Shown piece after piece: positions 9,990 through 21,659 of a DNA stretch of 64,000 nt (its first letter is position 1; every line of letters begins with the position of its first letter). The DNA lies in assembly GCF_034702125.1 (NCBI RefSeq), contig NC_085871.1, positions 34,453,248 to 34,517,247 on the forward strand. Reading direction: 5' to 3'. Origin of the DNA: Engraulis encrasicolus (Eukaryota > Chordata > Actinopteri > Clupeiformes > Engraulidae). The translations under genes were made by a program, and so were the position numbers. Under the pieces are notes generated by a model that worked only from the letters and a program-made list of their open reading frames with translations, was not told the DNA's origin and made no database searches.

Positions 9990-10740
9990 CCTTATTAAAC
10001 ATGAAATATAACTTCATTGTGTATGCAGTTAGCACTGTGTGCTTTGGAATGGGGTGTCCTAGGTGGGCTTTCATTCTTTCACTTAAGGGCTCCTAAAGGG
10101 CCATGTCACTCGTCGGTAGATACAGCTATTTTCGAACTTATCACATCCTCAAACAAAATAGCACATACAGTAAACATCTACCTTTTTACACAGTTCTGAG
10201 AACACTGACGCCTAAAGTTAGAATGGCTAAAAGAGATAATATCATGTGTTAAATCTGAGGCCTAGTACTGAAAATGACAATCAGCGTGGCAATGGTCATC
10301 GCTGCCTGACTTCACATTACAATGTCTTCATATTTACTTCCATTACCTCTATTGTTAACATGGTATCTCACAGACATGTTTCACCATATTCAACAATTAC
10401 AGGTTGACAAACTACATAAAAGCAAGCCCTGAATTTGAACACTTGGAACTGAAAGCTTTCCACTGTTTGAATTTACACATGCTCAAACATGTGCATCAAT
10501 GCGTGAGACTAACCACTTCGGACAGAGCTTCCTCCTGTGACCATCATTGGTCATACAGGGTTGGCCAGTCCACAAACATAGACACTTACCGGTACAATCA
10601 CCATTGACTTCAGTGATACGTCAATGTCTGAACCACCACTGTCAGACAGATGGAAATATCCACATAGTAATTACAAGCTTGGCAATGGACTGCATTTTTT
10701 TTTACGTTACGATATGATTTAGCATTTGGAACAGTGCAGA
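9990..10740 (+). promoter_or_regulatory. Upstream region of A2
   Basis: Nearly identical to 17276-18027 upstream of A3. The last 180 bp also match upstream of A1. A putative 3' splice site (ATGATTTAG ending at 10722) precedes the ATG by 18 bp, so a noncoding 5' exon may lie further upstream. I could not identify a convincing TATA box or named transcription-factor site. The 5' edge (9930-9990) holds a repeat with an ACGCGTTTCGCC core. Confidence 0.45.
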
Positions 10741-13700
10741 ATGGATCTATTCTTCTTCTTTTTGATTGTGGAAGGGCTGTGTGTCTCCGCTTGGATATCA
10801 AGGAAATGCCTGGTGCTGGATGAAGACAACCCGTACCCAAATTTTGCCTTTAACAAAATGACCTGCCCTCGTAGTCAGCTTACAGCTACATGCAACTGTA
10901 TGGAAGTTTCAAACTTAGCATTGGAACTTTCCACAATCCCCACTACCATTCAAGTTCTATGTTTGTGGGATAGCTCTGGGATGAAAATTCCCCACAATGG
11001 ACTTCGCAAATTCAGCCATCTCCAGAGTCTGTATATTTATGGATGTCTGTCTGCAATTGACCCAGAGGCCTTCAGGGGACTAGCACATCTACAAATGCTC
11101 TTCATTGACTCCTCAAAACAGTGTAATGCATCACTACCATCTCAGGTATTTAGTGACTTGAACAATTTGGAGGATGTGAAACTTAACAACTATGAACTAC
11201 CACAGATGGAGATGTGTGATTTGACTGGCCTAAGTCGAATGAAAAGACTTGATATAAAGGGCAGTGTCAACTTCACTGACCTTTTCTGTAAAGTGTCTTG
11301 TTTTTCAACCACCTTAGAATATCTGAATATCGAAATGGAGGATGCTGGAGTTTTGAAACCTCCAATTTGCACACATGAACAATACAAGTTTCCTTCTTTG
11401 AAGGGTGTAAGGATTTTATTTAGGAACATTGACACAATAGAAAACAATGCTTTTAAATGTTTTAAGAACATAACCTTCTTAAGTATGCCAATGGATTATG
11501 TATTGCAGAGTCAAATTTTAAACTCCGGGATTCAACAAATTGATCAGGTGGAATTACATATAACAGAGATACATATGAAGTATATCTGTGAAATTGTACC
11601 TCTTCTGTCTGTCAAAAAACTCTATTTAAATGTTCAGTCATTTCAAGAATATTCTGATTCATCTTGGGAAAACTGTGCCACACTGGAGGAAATCTCTCTT
11701 CAAAGCAACCTACTGGCAACCGACCTCAGTTTCATGTCCTCTCTTAAAAAGCTAAAAGCATTTAGAGTTACTTTCAGTGAATCTGGGAAGGGCACAACTA
11801 TTGACAAAGGAAAATCCTTAGACTCTCTCTGCAAAACAAACATTTCCCTTCCATCACTGAAGGATTTCAGTTATAACTCTCCAGAGAATTTGACCGTTAG
11901 TGCCAAACAGTTTTTCTGTTCAAGTAACTTAGAGCACCTGAGTCTTGTGGGGCAAAATATGGAAGTAGAGGAGTCTGCATTTGAAGGGCTTATTAATCTG
12001 AAAGACCTTTCTTTTGAAACTTCAGGCTATATGACAATTGAAAGCACAGCTTTTAAAGGGCTAGCTGGATTACGTACTTTCAGAGCTTTTGGAAAAATAC
12101 ATAGCTTAAAGCCTGGTTTGTTTTTTGGTCTAGAAAATCTGGAACTCTTATACCTCTCACTATCCTCAACACACACCATACAATCTTTTTCTTTTTCAAA
12201 CATTCCACAGTTAAAATATCTATGGCTCAGTGCGAATTGTATTTCAGAAATTAAGACCAACACCTTTTTTGGTCTACAGAACCTGGAAAACTTGACTATA
12301 TCATCCCAAAACATAACACGTCTTGAGGCATCCTGCTTTACCCATCTGCTTTCCCTCAGGGTTCTTCATATTGAGTTCCTGAGGTTCTCCAGCCCTGAGC
12401 ACTCAGGTATGGAGCCCCTGAATCTGACCTCACTCTTTGGTGGGTTCCCTCGCCATTTGTCTGATCTCACCCTCGCATCCGGATCTCGCCCCATGACTCT
12501 GGTCATTGCTGATGACAGCAGCCCAGAGGTGGGCCTGAGTCTCTCTCTTCAAGGACAGAAGATTGTGTTGTGGGGTTGTGACAAGCCTTTCTTAAACTCA
12601 GTCACAAAACTCGACATTTCTACAGACGTTTTTGTTTGCGCACCCAATGATACTTCTCCTTTCTATTACTTGACATCTGTGGTACAGTTACGTTTAACTC
12701 AGTGGTATGCAAGTACAGTCCACAAACTTGCTGCTCTAAACAGACTAGTGCATTTAAAGCATCTAGACCTCAAAAACATCAACTTCATTAATCTGTCCGA
12801 CATTGGTCTAATGTTCAAAAACTTGACCAAACTTGAGCAATTAAGTCTTTTTGAGTGTCAGGCAGATGCTTTGGAGGTAGAACTTATTCAGGACATGACC
12901 TCTCTGAAATACTTGTATCTGGACATAATATCAACAGAGGTCAACATATCTCCAGATTTCTTTGAGTATCTAACCAGCCTGAGGTTTGCACTAATCTTAA
13001 ATATTCAACTTCGCTGCACATGTGACAACACCAGATTTGTTTGGTGGGCAGAGCAGCAGCAGCAAGCGGAGGTGTACTTCTGGTCTATCCTGGACAAACC
13101 CTTGCAGTGCCTTTCAGGAGGTGGCCCACAAGACATTCACCAGTATGGCCAGGCCCACTGCAGTCTAGACGTGGGCTTCCTGATGTTCACCAGCACGTCA
13201 TGCCTTATACTGCTCTTCATGACAACTGTAGTGTTGCATCAGATGGCCAGAGAGTACCTGCTGGCCTTCTACCACATTGCTCACGGCTGGATGAATGAGG
13301 CTTTGCGCGGGAGAAACACAGGACCACGCTACCAGTACGATGCCTTCGTGTCGTACAGTGGCAGAGACGAGCGCTGGGTGGTGGAGAGATTCCTTCCCAA
13401 CCTGGAACAAAGGGGGCCCCCGTTCCTGCGACTCTGCCTGCACACCATACTTTCAGCTGGGGAAGGACATTGTGGAGAACATCACGGACGGTCTTTACCG
13501 AAGCCGCCGCACCCTCTGCCTGGTCAGTCGCCACTTCCTGCGCAGCAACTGGTGCTCCCTTGAGATGCGGCTGGGCACTTATCGACTGCAGGCTGAACAC
13601 AGAGACGTGCTCATCCTGGTGTTTCTGGAGAAGATCCCCTCTAACCTGCTCTCCGCTCACCACAGGTTGGCCCGACTGGTCAAGACCAGAACTTACATGG

Positions 13701-13780
13701 AATGGCCACAGGACCCTGCACAACAACAGGCTTTCTGGGACAGACTATGGAAAAAACTGTTGGAAGGCAGGGTGCAATGA
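10741..13780 (+). pseudogene. TLR type A copy A2, frameshifted in the TIR domain
   Basis: ATG 10741 opens the same architecture as A1: signal peptide, LRRs, LRR-CT, membrane span, linker and TIR box 1. At 13447-13450 the expected GGGAC is TAC, a net loss of 2 nt. The gene is exactly 2 nt shorter from ATG to stop than A3, which confirms the deletion. The frame shifts at about residue 903, just before box 2, and stops at 13561-13563 after about 940 aa. The rest of the TIR continues intact in another frame to TGA 13778-13780. The predicted product keeps the ectodomain and membrane span but lacks the BB-loop, alpha-helical half and box 3, so it could not signal normally. Sequencing error is possible but cannot be assumed. 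Confidence 0.9.
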
Positions 13781-14469
13781 GTTGAATTTCATCAAGCTCT
13801 CTGTAGAAAACAAAAGTGTGATCATGATCATGGAGAATTTTTTTAGGATATGACATGTGCTAGCACATCAGTGAAAGCAGACAGTTTCAAATGGTGAATT
13901 TTAAAAAGAGCAACGGTATTGAAGTGGACAAGTGCCTTAGATGTAGATGTAAACATTTAATTGCTTTAAACTTCATAAGAGTGTGATAATGCTTGCTGAA
14001 TTTAAACATGTGTACAGTGTACAATAAGAGCTTAAAGGGACACTGTGCAGGAAATGGTCAAAAAGGGTACTGCAACTATGCTGCGAATTGAAAATGGGCT
14101 GCCTATTGCCAAATTTGAACTTTTCATGAAAGTTTCCAAAGTAATAAACTAATATTTTCTAGTATGGTCCAAAAAAAGTCATTTTTGCTGCAAAAAATTG
14201 CTATTTCTTGAAATTAAAAATGGCGGACCATGGAGAAGATCCCCCTTTTCAAGTGCAATTTGTTCAGTCATAATGAATGCTCAGAATTTTATGGTGGTGG
14301 TAAGTATTCATAAAAAAGGTAACATTAATGAATGGGAAGCATGAATTCTAACTAAAAATCTCACACAGTGTCCCTTTAATCTATTACAATGTAAGTCAAG
14401 CCTTTGATGTTGGTTCCATGTCATTTATACTGTATTTTTAACAATGTTCTTTGTTAATGTTTTTTTATA
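13781..14469 (+). other. A2 proximal 3' UTR, interrupted by a MITE
   Basis: Aligns with 8085-8430 of A1 apart from the TTAA-flanked element at 14032-14379. At 14470 it is interrupted again by the LTR-like block. Confidence 0.75.
14032..14379. mobile_element. TTAA-flanked MITE (piggyBac-like), member 1
   Basis: Flanked by TTAA at 14032-14035 and 14376-14379. Inverted ends read AGGGACACTGTG and CACAGTGTCCCT (12 of 12). The A1 flank has the uninterrupted site (GAGCTTATTCTATTAC). Its interior text CTGCCTATTGCCAAATTTGA and ATGGAGAAGATCC recurs in members at 28346 and 62307. No ORF. TTAA targets are typical of piggyBac-superfamily elements. Confidence 0.82.
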
Positions 14470-15585
14470 TGTAACCTAGTGGAGGTACACTGATCAAGCC
14501 ATTTGATTAGATATATTGAAAAGTGACTACGCCAGTCTCATTATAAGGCGAGACAACCTAGGAATTATAAAATCACACTCTTTCCCCGACAGGTTCGGAA
14601 TGAGCTTGAGGACACAGTTGTTGCAATACATTCATTTATTTTATTCTTCTCTTTTGATATCTGATACTTCAATATATAAAACTTGTGTTAGGACAGACAG
14701 GTGTGGATACACCTCACAGTTCCATTGGCATACAGACAACGTTCGTTAATCAAGCTGAGAAGCAAGGTGCAAGCCAGGTACAGCTGAGGAACAATGGTAC
14801 TGGGTGGCCGATGAGCTAGTTATATTATTGGAGAAACACACTCTACTTTGTGAAAGCAAGGTTTGACACAGCAAACAAAATAACAAAATGTGGAAAGGCA
14901 ACTAAAATAAATCAAAGCAAATCAATAAGGAAGATCACTGCACACCATGGTTAGTAAAGGGTGTTCACAATGCAGAGGTGCCTCAATTATGCTGTACAAA
15001 TCACTATGCCGTCTCAGACAATTGAACCATGCCAGGTGGGCCCGCAACTCCAGATCACAGTATCTCACGATAGGCCAATGCCTCGGTCACTCACTACAAC
15101 CCTCAACCTTAACAGAGCTCGTAAACAAGAAACCAAACACAAACAAAACAAAAACCCAGGAAAGACTGTGGCATCCCCCCGCCCTCAATGACATGCCCAG
15201 CACGCTGCTAAACGTGCCTTAGACCTCCAAGGGCATGGCAAAGCTGGTCAGGAGTAAGGCACATCCCCACGTTGAAGTCAGACACAGGAGGAAGCTTCAC
15301 TTATCAGGTGCCCAGCACCAGCAACGACCAAGGGGTCCACACGCAAACCCACAGCAGCCACACAAAATACCAGCCAGAAGGCTCCAGCAAGCCCAGGTGA
15401 GTCAGGGCCTGGCGTCTCGCAGGTGCAATTGCTTAATGACATTTATACACCAGAAAGGGATGTGCCTTCATCACTCAGGTTTCCACTGGGTCCTAGTGCC
15501 TGCCCTGTCAACCCACAGGCATCATGCCAAATGAATGGAAACCTCTGCACCTGTTGCCTCCGTCCAAATAGGACCACTGGTTACA
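14470..15585. mobile_element. Probable solo LTR (1116 bp) in the A2 3' flank
   Basis: Absent from the homologous A1 flank, where TTTTTTATATGCAGC is continuous. The block starts TGTAACC(T)AGTGG, ends CCACTGGTTACA, and is flanked by TATA on both sides (14466-14469, 15586-15589). TG...CA ends with short inverted termini and a 4-bp duplication fit an LTR. No gag/pol or second LTR is present, hence 'solo'. Alternatives are a TA-target DNA element or another inverted-repeat element. The short frames inside match nothing I recognise. Confidence 0.6.
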
Positions 15586-15790
15586 TATATGCAGCTAACC
15601 TTAAGATGAATAATACCCTTTGTGAATGTAATGGAGTGTGACAGAAAAATAAATCAGCTTGTTGACTCATATTGCATATTTAATTTTTTTCTTTGCTAAC
15701 TTTTTTATGTGCAGCTAACCTTTAGTTGAATAATACCCTTGGTGAATGTACTGCAGTGTGATAGAAAAATAAATAAGGTTGTCGCTAAAA
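15586..15790 (+). repeat. Tandemly repeated A-type 3' UTR segment
   Basis: The 3' UTR word GCAGCTAACCTT(T)A(A)G, then ATGAATAATACCC and AGAAAAATAAAT, occurs twice in a row, at about 15591 and 15712. AATAAA is at 15648-15653. The first repeat resembles A1, while the second begins like A0 (GTGCAGCTAACCTTTAG). This looks like the scar of unequal crossing-over between type A 3' UTRs. Confidence 0.7.
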
Positions 15791-18027
15791 CTCTGGACAT
15801 TTTTGAACTGGTATCTAGCTCCTGCTCTGTGATGATTCTGTCTAAAATTGGAATTAATTAAAAGTGAAGATAGGCCTCTCCTTCACATGATTTTCAAATA
15901 AGGTATTGAAAAATAAAAAGGATTGTCAGAGTCTTGGAATGAAAAATTATACCACACCTCGGACATAGTGTCAGGTTCAACACGTCTCTATGGAAAAATA
16001 CAATTTATTTTCTTTTTTATCATTCTGTTTGAGGTCATTAAAAGCACCTTTATTTTTCTACCGCCATCACGGAAGATGCAATTGAGGAAGTGAAACTTGT
16101 GCAGGATATTTCTGTTTGTTGAGTGTTGATGGAGCATGAAGTTGGCCTGCTTCAAGTTCAAGTTCAAGTCCAAGTTTATTTGTCCCCAAGGGGAAAATTA
16201 GGTAGTAGCAGGTTTTAAAACGCACAGGGCAGACACCAAATAATAAATATAACATAAAGACAGGGACACAGGTCAACACAGCACAATGAAATTTCACATA
16301 GGCTAAGATCAATACACAGAATAAAAACAAAAACACATATGAAATAAGAGGATGTAAGAACAAGACACATAAAAGATCAGATCAAAACACGGAGAGTTAA
16401 GATACCAATCCAATACTATCTTGACTCTCCATGTTTTGATCTGCATGTTTGCTGCTATGTCTGAAACTTAAACATTCCGTCAGTCTTCTAATCATTGGAA
16501 ATGTGCTCACTGTGTTGAAGTTCACCTGGAATACTGTAGTTGATGCAGGGGAGGTGGGGGCACAGTTGGGACCCCATTACAGTGTATGCATTAGAAAGGG
16601 GGGCCTTTGACATGGTTTTGCCCTGGGCCTGATCAGGGCAGTGATCAATCGTTCATCAAGGCTTGTTTTAATGGCATGTATTAAAAAGATACAACCGGAA
16701 AAACAATATGCTCTTGTCAGCTACCGAATATTAAATATCTCCGTCTAAAAATACAGCTTTCTTAGTGAGAGTGGGGGTGGAGGTCGTTGAGCAATGCTCT
16801 GCCCTATCCTCCACTTTGACTGAGTTAGGGCCTCCGCACACCAGCTCCGACAAAGCGAAGAGCACTGCTCAGCAAAAGTTTGATTCCATTGTTTTCAATA
16901 GAACCCCGCACACTGGCTCCGATCTCCGTGGAATGATTAGAGACAAGTTCTATTTTGTCTGAGGCGCCCATTGACTATCCATGCTATGTTTGTGTGAAAT
17001 TGGGTTTGGGGGTCGGAATTGTGTTGGAAGCGAAAGTGCTCCGCAATGCTGTCGGAACCGATGTGCGGAGGCCCTTACCCTGAGCATGATCCATCCTGAC
17101 ACATTGTCTCCTTATTACGTAAACATCATAAAGGTTGGAGCAGGCGTCACCCAACAGTTTTTCTCTTCCTTTTAAGGGTGCTGACCAAAATATTGTAAAA
17201 ATGAAAAATGAAAAAAGGTCGCACCATGCATAGGTTTCTTTATTACACAGACGCGTTTCGCCGTTTTTCAGTTCCCCTTATTAAACATGAAATATAACTT
17301 CATTGTGTATGCAGTTAGCACTGTGTGCTTTGGAATGGGGTGTCCTAGGTGGGCTTTCATTCTTTCACTTAAGGGCTCCTAAAGGGCCATGTCACTCGTC
17401 GGTAGATACAGCTATTTTCGAACTTATCACATCCTCAAACAAAATAGCACATACAGTAAACATCTACCTTTTTACACAGTTCTGAGAACACTGACGCCTA
17501 AAGTTAGAATGGCTAAAAGAGATAATATCATGTGTTAAATCTGAGGCCTAGTACTGAAAATGACAATCAGCGTGGCAATGGTCATCGCTGCCTGACTTCA
17601 CATTACAATGTCTTCATATTTACTTCCATTACCTCTATTGTTAACATGGTATCTCACAGACATGTTTCACCATATTCAACAATTACAGGTTGACAAACTA
17701 CATAAAAGCAAGTCCTGAATTTGAACACTTGGAACTGAAAGCTTTCCACTGTTTGAATTTACACATGCTCAAACATGTGCATCAATGCGTGAGACTAACC
17801 ACTTCGGACAGAGCTTCCTCCTGTGACATTCATTGGTCATACAGGGTTGGCCAGTCCACAAACATAGACACTTACCGGTACAATCACCATTGACTTCAGT
17901 GATACGTCAATGTCTGAACCACCACTGTCAGACAGATGGAAATATCCACATAGTAATTACAAGCTTGGCAATGGACTGCATTTTTTTTTTACGTTACGAT
18001 ATGATTTAGCATTTGGAACAGTGCAGA
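15741..18027 (+). repeat. Duplicated A2/A3 upstream block (right copy)
   Basis: Corresponds to 8466-10740 at an offset of about 7275-7287 bp, with only scattered substitutions and a few small indels. It carries second copies of the LINE-tail repeat (16150-16385), the hairpin (16378-16445), the MITE (16825-17076) and the presumed A promoter. The putative 3' splice site before the A3 ATG is conserved. Confidence 0.88.
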
Positions 18028-21000
18028 ATGGATCTATTCTTCTTCTTTTTGATTGTGGAAGGGCTGTGTGTCTCCGCTTGGATATCAAGGAAATGCCTGG
18101 TGCTGGATGAAGACAACCCGTACCCAAATTTTGCCTTTAACAAAATGACCTGCCCTCGTAGTCAGCTTACAGCTACATGCAACTGTATGGAAGTTTCAAA
18201 CTTAGCATTGGAACTTTCCACAATCCCCACTACCATTCAAGTTCTATGTTTGTGGGATAGCTCTGGGATGAAAATTCCCCACAATGGACTTCGCAAATTC
18301 AGCCATCTCCAGAGTCTGTATATTTATGGATGTCTGTCTGCAATTGACCCAGAGGCCTTCAGGGGACTAGCACATCTACAAATGCTCTTCATTGACTCCT
18401 CAAAACAGTGTAATGCATCACTACCATCTCAGGTATTTAGTGACTTGAACAATTTGGAGGATGTGAAACTTAACAACTATGAACTACCACAGATGGAGAT
18501 GTGTGATTTGACTGGCCTAAGTCGAATGAAAAGACTTGATATAAAGGGCAGTGTCAACTTCACTGACCTGTTCTGTAAAGTGTCTTGTTTTTCAACCACC
18601 TTAGAATATCTGAATATCGAAATGGAGGATGCTGGAGTTTTGAAACCTCCAATTTGCACACATGAACAATACAAGTTTCCTTCTTTGAAGGGTGTAAGGA
18701 TTTTATTTAGGAACATTGACACAATAGAAAACAATGCTTTTAAATGTTTTAAGAACATAACCTTCTTAAGTATGCCAATGGATTATGTATTGCAGAGTCA
18801 AATTTTAAACTCCGGGATTCAACAAATTGATCAGGTGGAATTACATATAACAGAGATACATATGAAGTATATCTGTGAAATTGTACCTCTTCTGTCTGTC
18901 AAAAAACTCTATTTAAATGTTCAGTCATTTCAAGAATATTCTGATTCATCTTGGGAAAACTGTGCCACACTGGAGGAAATCTCTCTTCAAAGCAACCTAT
19001 TGGCAACCGACCTCAGTTTCATGTCCTCTCTTAAAAAGCTAAAAGCATTTAGAGTTACTTTCAGTGAATCTGGGATGGGCACAACTATTGACAAAGGAAA
19101 ATCCTTAGACTCTCTCTGCAAAACAAACATTTCCCTTCCATCACTGAAGGATTTCAGTTATAACTCTCCAGAGAATTTGACCGTTAGTGCCAAACAGTTT
19201 TTCTGTTCAAGTAACTTAGAGCACCTGAGTCTTGTGGGGCAAAATATGGAAGTAGAGGAGTCTGCATTTGAAGGGCTTATTAATCTGAAAGACCTTTCTT
19301 TTGAAACTTCAGGCTATATGACAATTGAAAGCACAGCTTTTAAAGGGCTAGCTGGATTACTTACTTTCAGAGCTTTTGGAAAAATACATAGCTTAAAGCC
19401 TGGTTTGTTTTTTGGTCTAGAAAATCTGGAACTCTTATACCTCTCACTATCCTCAACACACACCATACAATCTTTTTCTTTTTCAAACATTCCACAGTTA
19501 AAATATCTATGGCTCAGTGCGAATTGTATTTCAGAAATTAAGACCAACACCTTTTTTGGTCTACAGAACCTGGAAAACTTGACTATATCATCCCAAAACA
19601 TAACACGTCTTGAGGCATCCTGCTTTACCCATCTGCTTTCCCTCAGGGTTCTTCATATTGAGTTCCTGAGGTTCTCCAGCCCTGAGCACTCAGGTATGGA
19701 GCCCCTGAATCTGACCTCACTCTTTGGTGGGTTCCCTCGCCATTTGTCTGATCTCACCCTCGCATCCGGATCTCGCCCCATGACTCTGGTCATTGCTGAT
19801 GACAGCAGCCCAGAGGTGGGCCTGAGTCTCTCTCTTCAAGGACAGAAGATTGTGTTGTGGGGTTGTGACAAGCCTTTCTTAAACTCAGTCACAAAACTCG
19901 ACATTTCTACAGACGTTTTTGTTTGCGCACCCAATGATACTTAACCTTTCTATTACTTGACATCTGTGGTACAGTTACGTTTAACTCAGTGGTATGCAAG
20001 TACAGTCCACAAACTTGCTGCTCTAAACAGACTAGTGCATTTAAAGCATCTAGACCTCAAAAACATCAACTTCATTAATCTGTCCGACATTGGTCTAATG
20101 TTCAAAAACTTGACCAAACTTGAGCAATTAAGTCTTTTTGAGTGTCAGGCAGATGCTTTGGAGGTAGAACTTATTCAGGACATGACCTCTCTGAAATACT
20201 TGTATCTGGACATAATATCAACAGAGGTCAACATATCTCCAGATTTCTTTGAGTATCTAACCAGCCTGAGGTTTGCACTAATCTTAAATATTCAACTTCG
20301 CTGCACATGTGACAACACCAGATTTGTTTGGTGGGCAGAGCAGCAGCAGCAAGCGGAGGTGTACTTCTGGTCTATCCTGGACAAACCCTTGCAGTGCCTT
20401 TCAGGAGGTGGCCCACAAGACATTCACCAGTATGGCCAGGCCCACTGCAGTCTAGACGTGGGCTTCCTGATGTTCACCAGCACGTCATGCCTTATACTGC
20501 TCTTCATGACAACTGTAGTGTTGCATCAGATGGCCAGAGAGTACCTGCTGGCCTTCTACCACATTGCCCACGGCTGGATGAATGAGGCATTGCGTGGCAG
20601 AAACGCAGGACCACGCTACCAGTACGATGCCTTCGTGTCGTACAGTGGCAGAGATGAGCGCTGGGTGGTGGAGAGTCTCCTACCCAACCTGGAACAAAGG
20701 GGGCCCCCGTTCCTGCGACTCTGCCTGCACACCAGGGACTTTCAGCTGGGGAAGGACATCGTGGAGAACATCACGGATGGTCTTTACCAAAGCCGCCGCA
20801 CCCTCTGCCTGGTCAGTCGCCACTTCCTGCGCAGCAACTGGTGCTCCCTGGAGATGCGGCTGGGCACTTATCGACTGCAGGCTGAACACAGAGACGTGCT
20901 CATCCTGGTGTTTCTGGAGAAGATCCCCTCTAACCTGCTGTCCGCTCACCACAGGTTGGCACGACTGGTCAAGACCAGAACCTACATGGAATGGCCACAG

Positions 21001-21069
21001 GACCCTGCTCAACAACAGGCTTTCTGGGACAGACTATGGAAAAAACTGTTGGAAGGCAGGGTGCAATGA
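18028..21069 (+). pseudogene. TLR type A copy A3, in-frame stop in the ectodomain
   Basis: Almost identical to A2 through the LRRs (differences such as Lys to Met and Arg to Leu). The codon that is TCT in A2 is TAA here (19942-19944, codon 639), a two-base change. Translation as written yields 638 aa: signal peptide plus most LRRs, with no C-terminal cap, membrane span or TIR. Beyond the stop the same frame stays open for 370 codons to TGA 21067-21069, through LRR-CT, TM and a complete TIR, with no further lesion. The disruption is therefore recent, tolerated as a truncated secreted form, or an assembly error. The last 500 bp differ more from A2 than the rest and match B in places. Confidence 0.9.
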
Positions 21070-21286
21070 GTTGAATTTCATCAAGCTCTTTGTAGAAAAC
21101 AAAAGTGTGATCATGATCATGGAGAAATAGTTTTTTTGAAGTTTGTGCTCTGTGATGATTCTGTCTAAAATATTAATAAATACAAAGTAAAAAGTAGACT
21201 TTTCCTTTATACAATTTTGAAATAAGGTGCTGAAAAATAAAAAGGATTAAATAATAAAAGGAATATCACTCCACACCTCAGACATA
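21070..21286 (+). other. A3 3' flank with deletion junction
   Basis: The first 65 bp match A1/A2, then at about 21135 the sequence jumps to GTTTGTGCTCTGTGATGA, matching the A0 flank from about 908. Roughly 400 bp of 3' UTR are therefore missing relative to A1, including its polyadenylation signal. AATAAA at 21175-21180 may replace it. Confidence 0.65.
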
Positions 21287-21294
21287 GTGTTAGG

Positions 21295-21591
21295 CAGAGG
21301 TGTCAAAAGTAAAAGTAAAAGTACTTTTGTATTGTAATTACAACACTAGCACATGGCATTACATAGCTGTTACACCATTTATCCCACTGTACCTAATGAG
21401 ATAGATAGACTTTGTTGTTACTGAAAAACACTGAAAACCTAACAAGGAACCTCCAAACGTGATCCAACCACTGCAGAGTTAGCTGATAGTAAAACAAGTA
21501 CACAGGTCTATTGGTTACTCAGATATGTTACTTGTGCTGGAAGAAAACTGTGTTTCTTTTTTTACTTTAACTTTTACATTTGACACCTCTG
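21295..21591. mobile_element. hAT MITE 3' of A3
   Basis: Ends CAGAGGTGTCAAAAGTAAAA and TTACATTTGACACCTCTG are inverted. Flanks GTGTTAGG (21287-21294) and GTGTTTGG (21592-21599) form an 8-bp duplication with one mismatch. The A0 flank has the single, uninterrupted site (AATGTTAGGTGCAAC). 297 bp, noncoding. Confidence 0.85.
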
Positions 21592-21659
21592 GTGTTTGGT
21601 GCAACAAATGCCTATTAAAAAGACATTTATTTTCTCTATCGTTCCGTTTGAAGTAATTA

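Noticed and set aside
13440..13460. Programmed ribosomal frameshift in A2
   Set aside because: No slippery heptamer or obvious pseudoknot, and paralogues have the uninterrupted frame; a plain deletion is simpler.
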